NCBI GenBank assembly: GCA_021229015.1
Contig: CM037795.1
Span: forward strand, 19,716,378 to 19,780,377
From: Solen grandis
Taxonomy: Eukaryota > Mollusca > Bivalvia > Adapedonta > Solenidae
Direction of reading: 5' to 3'
DNA: 64,000 bases
In this document: positions 63,486 through 64,000 of the stretch, piece after piece
Position numbering within the stretch: the stretch's first letter is position 1
How the letters are laid out: each line of letters starts with the position of its first letter
Position numbers and translations under genes: made by a program
The notes under the pieces: model-generated
Told to the model about the DNA's origin: nothing
The model's input: the letters and a program-made list of their open reading frames with translations, nothing else
The model's database searches: none

Positions 63486-64000
63486 GTAAACTTACACTCT
63501 GGTCAATTGCAAAGATTTTTGAGTGTATCCGTTATTCGGTGCTTCCGCAAGGTTTTGGCTTCTATGACCGGTTTAAGGATGCCAACCATGCCATCTTCAT
63601 GGGCAGCACGGTGTACGAACTTTCAGACAAGGCCAGTAACATCTTTGCCAGGACACACTGGGGTCCCAACTTCCCCCTGCATGCAAAACTCAACGTTATT
63701 TATGCAGGGAACTCCTCCTTCACCTTTGCGTCCAAGGTTTATGAGTACAAGACTGGCGACCACATTATGACGGCCTACTTGACCTTTGTTTACGTAGAAT
63801 ACGACAGCAGGAAAGCGGTCAGATTTCCAAGTTGGTATGAAGAAATGAAGAAGACACAAATGTTCGGTGCTCCGTTACCAAGGCTGCCAACCCCAGTTGT
63901 TCCCATGGACTCGTTCAGATTTGCAGTAAGATCTTCTTATAGTGATATTGACTTCAATGGACATGTCAATCAGTCGATTTTCTTGAAATGGTGCGGGGAT
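63486..64000 (+). CDS. Double-hotdog thioesterase-like protein D, exon running off the window
   Basis: A third paralogue, closest to C. After the acceptor 'tttattttcag' the exon begins with two bases of a split codon and reads KLTLWSIAKIFECIRYSVLP and onward through MGSTVYELSDKASNIF, the first hotdog. It continues into SSYSDIDFNGHVNQSIFLKW, with the D-x-N-x-H pattern kept, and is still open at the last base. It has no in-frame ATG near its start, which agrees with an internal exon. Many differences from C are conservative (R for K, F for Y), which points to selection on the protein. The 3' part lies outside the window. Confidence 0.85.

Overview
This window is animal nuclear DNA, AT-rich and intron-containing, and full of short interspersed and tandem repeats. 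Two conserved metazoan genes can be rebuilt exon by exon (LRRC47 and a Ttd14 orthologue). Several repeat families look like those I associate with bivalve molluscs: the 'agggccatgatggccct ... caggtgagctaaaa' elements, the 'ccccccacaaacg' elements and the 'accggtgtttacaccgg' elements. A bivalve is my best guess, but this rests on memory of repeat families and was not searched.

Layout. 0.77-3.22 kb: a MULE-type DNA transposon coding for a FLYWCH plus MULE transposase on the minus strand. 5.63-9.94 kb: a complete five-exon LRRC47 gene on the plus strand, flanked by two copies of one dispersed repeat. 10-19 kb: intergenic DNA with a Helitron-like element, minisatellites and two hairpin MITE families. 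19.05-34.68 kb: the last nine exons of a Ttd14 orthologue on the minus strand, with introns packed with repeats. Its first, P-loop exons are not seen. 35-38 kb: a long perfect-type hairpin and a C/T-rich minisatellite, then a 100-N gap.

38.2-64 kb: a cluster of intron-containing genes for two-domain hotdog-fold thioesterase-like proteins. A broken catalytic-half copy (A) is followed by B and C. The same ~10.5 kb block (A-B-C) then appears again, almost identical, after a second 100-N gap, and a further paralogue (D) runs off the window end. The first block is exactly the contig between the two N gaps. Both of its ends align to interior sequence of the second block, and its right end is full of homopolymer-like errors. 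An uncollapsed haplotype contig is therefore at least as likely as a real tandem duplication. If so, the true order is A-B-C-D.

The genes do not form one pathway. LRRC47 and Ttd14 are unrelated housekeeping or trafficking-type genes, and the hotdog genes are a local family expansion. The most unusual features are: the 54-bp tandem repeat that copies the last Ttd14 splice acceptor and stays open in the Ttd14 reading frame; a three-layer nested insertion in a Ttd14 intron; and the expansion of plant-FatA/FatB-like double-hotdog genes in an animal.
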